A stretch of 64,000 nt of DNA, taken from positions 3,224,001 through 3,288,000 of the forward strand of contig NZ_JACBZH010000001.1 of NCBI RefSeq assembly GCF_013407855.1. The letters run 5' to 3'. Below the pieces are notes generated by a model, which saw only the letters and a program-made list of their open reading frames with translations, had not been told where the DNA came from and made no database searches. Position 1 is the stretch's first letter, and each line of letters begins with the position of its first letter. The translations under genes and the position numbers were made by a program. Source of the stretch: Actinopolymorpha rutila. GTDB taxonomy: Bacteria > Actinomycetota > Actinomycetes > Propionibacteriales > Actinopolymorphaceae. This document shows, one piece after another, positions 60,341 through 64,000 of this stretch.

Positions 60341-61668
60341 CCGGTCCCGGGGACAAGACAGAGCAGCCGGCGCAGGCAGCGCACTCGGCACAGTCGGTGC
60401 TGGACGACCTGCGCTGGCGCGGCCTGCTCGCTGAGTCGACCGACGAGGACGCGCTCCGCGCCGCGCTCGCGGAGGGACCCGTCACCTATTACGTCGGTTT
60501 CGACCCGACCGCACCGAGCCTGCACCACGGCAACCTCGTCCAGCTCGTGACCGCTCGGCGGCTGCAGCAGGCCGGCCACACGCCCCTGCTCCTGATCGGC
60601 GGGTCCACCGGCCTGATCGGGGATCCCAAACCGGACGCCGAACGCACCCTGAACGACCCGGAGACGGTGGCCGGCTGGGTCGAACGCCTGAAGCGGCAGG
60701 TCACGCCGTTCGTCGACTTCGACGGCCCGAACGCCGCACAGATCGTGAACAACCTCGACTGGACGGCACCGGTCAGCGTTCTGGAGTTCCTCCGCGACAT
60801 CGGCCGGCACTTCCGGGTCAACAAGATGATCCAGAAAGAGGTCGTGAAGGCGCGCCTGGACACCGAGCAGGGGATCGGCTACGCCGAGTTCAGCTACCAG
60901 ATCCTGCAGGCGTTCGACTACCTCGAGCTGTACCGCCGGTACGGCTGCACCCTGCAGACCGGCGGCAGCGACCAGTGGGGCAACATCACCGCCGGCGTCG
61001 ACCTCATCCGCAGGGCAGAGGGCACCACCGTGCACGCGATGGCGACGCCGTTGCTCACCCGGTCCGACGGCACGAAGTTCGGCAAGAGCGCGGGCGGCCT
61101 GACCGTCTGGCTGGACCCGGAGATGATGTCGCCGTACGCCTTCTACCAGTTCTGGTTCAACACTGCCGACGCCGACGTCGGCCAGTACCTCCGGGTCTTC
61201 AGCTTCCGCTCCCGGGAGGAACTGGAAGTGCTGGAGAAGACCACGGCCGAACGCCCGGCCGCCCGGGAAGCCCAACGGGTCCTGGCCGAGGAGCTCACCA
61301 CGCTCGTGCACGGCGCGGACGAGTGTGCCCGGGTGATCGCCGCGTCCGGAGCGCTGTTCGGCCGCGGCGCCCTCACCGACGTCGATGCCCGAACCCTCGA
61401 CGCGGCGCTGCGTGAGGCCCCGCACGTTCGCGTCGAACGCGACACCGGGGGTGCGCTGCCACCGCTGGTCGATCTCCTCGCCGACACGGGTCTGGTGGCC
61501 AGCAGGTCCGCGGCACGGCGAACCATCGACGAGGGCGGCGCCTACCTCAACAACGAGCGGATCACGTCGGTCGATTCCGTGGCATCCACCGGCGACCTGC
61601 TCCACGACCGCTGGCTGGTCCTGCGGCGCGGGAGACGCAACGTCGCCGGCGTCGAGGTGGCCCCCTAG
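60337..61668 (+). CDS. tyrS: Tyrosine-tRNA ligase
   Basis: This is a 443-residue class I synthetase. The HIGH-equivalent is in [16 protein letters not shown] and the KMSKS-equivalent is [10 protein letters not shown] (bacterial TyrS type with KFGKS). The tyrosine pocket has [11 protein letters not shown] and [11 protein letters not shown]. The C-terminal S4 RNA-binding domain is [23 protein letters not shown] at 60337 overlaps the preceding stop as GTGA. Upstream residues (about 20, Ala/Gln-rich) are an extension. No T-box is present, as expected inside an operon. A strong terminator follows at 61788. Confidence 0.97.
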
Positions 61669-61787
61669 GTTCCGTCCACGCGCGCTCCCGGCTGTCGGGG
61701 CTCTCGGGTCTGTCCTGCGGAGGTCCGCTCGGGCGGGAACGGATCCGAGTGCCTGCCAGGAGCAGCTGGCGAGGTCGGCAGTTCGTG

Positions 61788-61813
61788 GAGGGGCCCGATT
61801 TGACGGGCCCCTC
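61788..61813 (+). terminator. Terminator after tyrS, overlapping rrn P1
   Basis: GAGGGGCCCG (61788-61797) pairs fully with CGGGCCCCTC (61804-61813) around ATTTGA. Part of its loop and 3' arm is the -35 of rrn promoter P1. Confidence 0.8.
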
Positions 61814-61828
61814 GTAGATCCGTATAGT
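61800..61828 (+). promoter_or_regulatory. rrn promoter P1
   Basis: -35 TTGACG (61800-61805), 17-bp spacer, -10 TATAGT (61823-61828): near-consensus vegetative promoter. It is preceded by the block GGGCCCGATTTG (61791-61802), shared with P2. Confidence 0.85.
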
Positions 61829-61973
61829 CCTACTCGCTCCGCACGGGTCGCGGGACGCCACCTGGCGGCCGGTCCGGCGGGGATCCTCTTCGAATCGACA
61901 CCGTTCGTTCGGTGCACTGCTTTGTGCGCGTCGAGTGGATCGAGACGAGGGACCGACTTGCGAAGGGCCCGAT

Positions 61974-62002
61974 TTGCCGGGTTGCGAAGAGGTCGGTAAG
62001 AT
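61974..62002 (+). promoter_or_regulatory. rrn promoter P2
   Basis: -35 TTGCCG (61974-61979), 17-bp spacer, -10 TAAGAT (61997-62002). It is preceded by the same GGGCCCGATTTG block (61965-61976), exactly 174 bp after P1's. Confidence 0.8.
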
Positions 62003-62146
62003 TTACCGGGTCGCTGAGAGCGCGGGACACCGAGAGGTGGCCGGTCCGGTGACAACACCCCGAACGAAACAAAGCCTGACGCCGGAGTCCGTTCTCCCGG
62101 AAGAGGGTCATGCTTCATGGGGTGAATCGGTTCGAAATCACCCGAT

Positions 62147-62175
62147 TTGCCTGGGTGAGAGCGAATCGATAAGCT
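62147..62175 (+). promoter_or_regulatory. rrn promoter P3
   Basis: -35 TTGCCT (62147-62152), 17-bp spacer, -10 TAAGCT (62170-62175). CCCGATTTG (62141-62149) precedes, 173 bp after its P2 copy. Confidence 0.75.
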
Positions 62176-62231
62176 AAGCGAGTTGCCTTGGAGCCGGGCT
62201 GGGAGGTCTGGTTCTGGTGTGTGTCTGATCC

Positions 62232-62252
62232 TTGAGAACTCAACAGCGTGCC
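62232..62252 (+). promoter_or_regulatory. rrn leader boxA-like antitermination element
   Basis: TTGAGAACTCAACAGCGTGC (from 62232) is the segment conserved in actinobacterial rrn leaders and spacers, where Nus factors act. It lies about 150 nt before the 16S gene. Confidence 0.65.
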
Positions 62253-62404
62253 GAAAGTCGATGCAGTGTTTTTTGCCCCGTTGGCAAGGTGCTGTGCGTG
62301 CCTGATGGCTTTGGTCTGATGGTGTGTGTGGTGTTTTGTCGCGGATTCCTTTGGTGACAGGCAACCTGTGGGTTGTTTGTTTGCTGGGGTGGCTTTTTGT
62401 TGGT

Positions 62405-64000
<1,596 letters not shown>

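Larger units (their letters stand above)
61669..62404 (+). other. rrn promoter/leader region
   Basis: This is 736 bases without a protein gene: 120 bp after tyrS, the tyrS terminator, three tandem promoters about 173 bp apart, and a T/G-rich leader with an antitermination boxA. Unlike the coding DNA around it, the leader from 62200 on has much lower GC. Confidence 0.85.

Overview
The window is high-GC actinobacterial DNA. Gene order and the 16S 5' region look most like Propionibacteriales (Nocardioidaceae, Kribbella or Actinopolymorpha type), but the family-level placement is only my reading. Support for actinobacteria includes GC-rich third positions, many GTG/TTG starts, gene runs aceE-DUF3052-ahpE and Nif3-zinc ribbon-RNase H/phosphatase as in mycobacteria and streptomycetes, a Streptomyces-type ARG box, leaderless TANNNT promoters, and the 16S rRNA gene itself. 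I see no phage, insertion sequence or CRISPR array.

Layout. 1-3503: pyruvate dehydrogenase E1 (aceE, cut by the left edge), a YjbQ protein, DUF3052, a peroxiredoxin and tRNA-Val(UAC). 3685-16182: carbohydrate-acid catabolism. A LacI-type regulator sits at the head of a leftward operon (TIM-barrel isomerase, uxaC, a UxuB-family dehydrogenase), facing a rightward operon (TIM barrel, Gfo/Idh/MocA oxidoreductase, TIM barrel, LarA-type nickel-pincer epimerase, CE15 glucuronoyl esterase). A perfect 16-bp operator lies between them. 16198-23835: housekeeping (Nif3, zinc ribbon, RNase H/phosphatase, peptidase E, universal stress protein, SLC13/ArsB-like permease, RNB ribonuclease, RNase P RNA). 23994-26627: VanY-like carboxypeptidase plus a two-component system. 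26719-33738: an ABC exporter pair, a CoA transferase, a nucleoside-kinase-like protein and a secreted esterase lipoprotein. 34066-40230: infC-rpmI-rplT, a SPOUT methyltransferase and pheST. 40289-43724: SDR, a metallo-beta-lactamase/Rieske fusion, and an M50 protease. 44004-50564: a Dpp/Opp-type ABC importer with fused ATPases. 50711-61668: argCJBDFRGH, 3-methyladenine glycosylase and tyrS. 61788-64000: a terminator, three tandem rrn promoters, leader and 16S rRNA.

How they fit together. The most interesting block is 5473-16182. Glucuronate released from lignin-glucuronoxylan esters (CE15) could be isomerised by UxaC to fructuronate and reduced by the UxuB-type enzyme to mannonate. No mannonate dehydratase is visible, but a LarA-type enzyme with all nickel-pincer residues is present. 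A C2 epimerisation of mannonate to gluconate would bypass the classical Entner-Doudoroff entry; this is inference. The arg operon appears controlled by its own ArgR through an ARG box overlapping the argC promoter. The translation genes show the usual controls: AUC start of infC, structured leaders, and tandem rRNA promoters.
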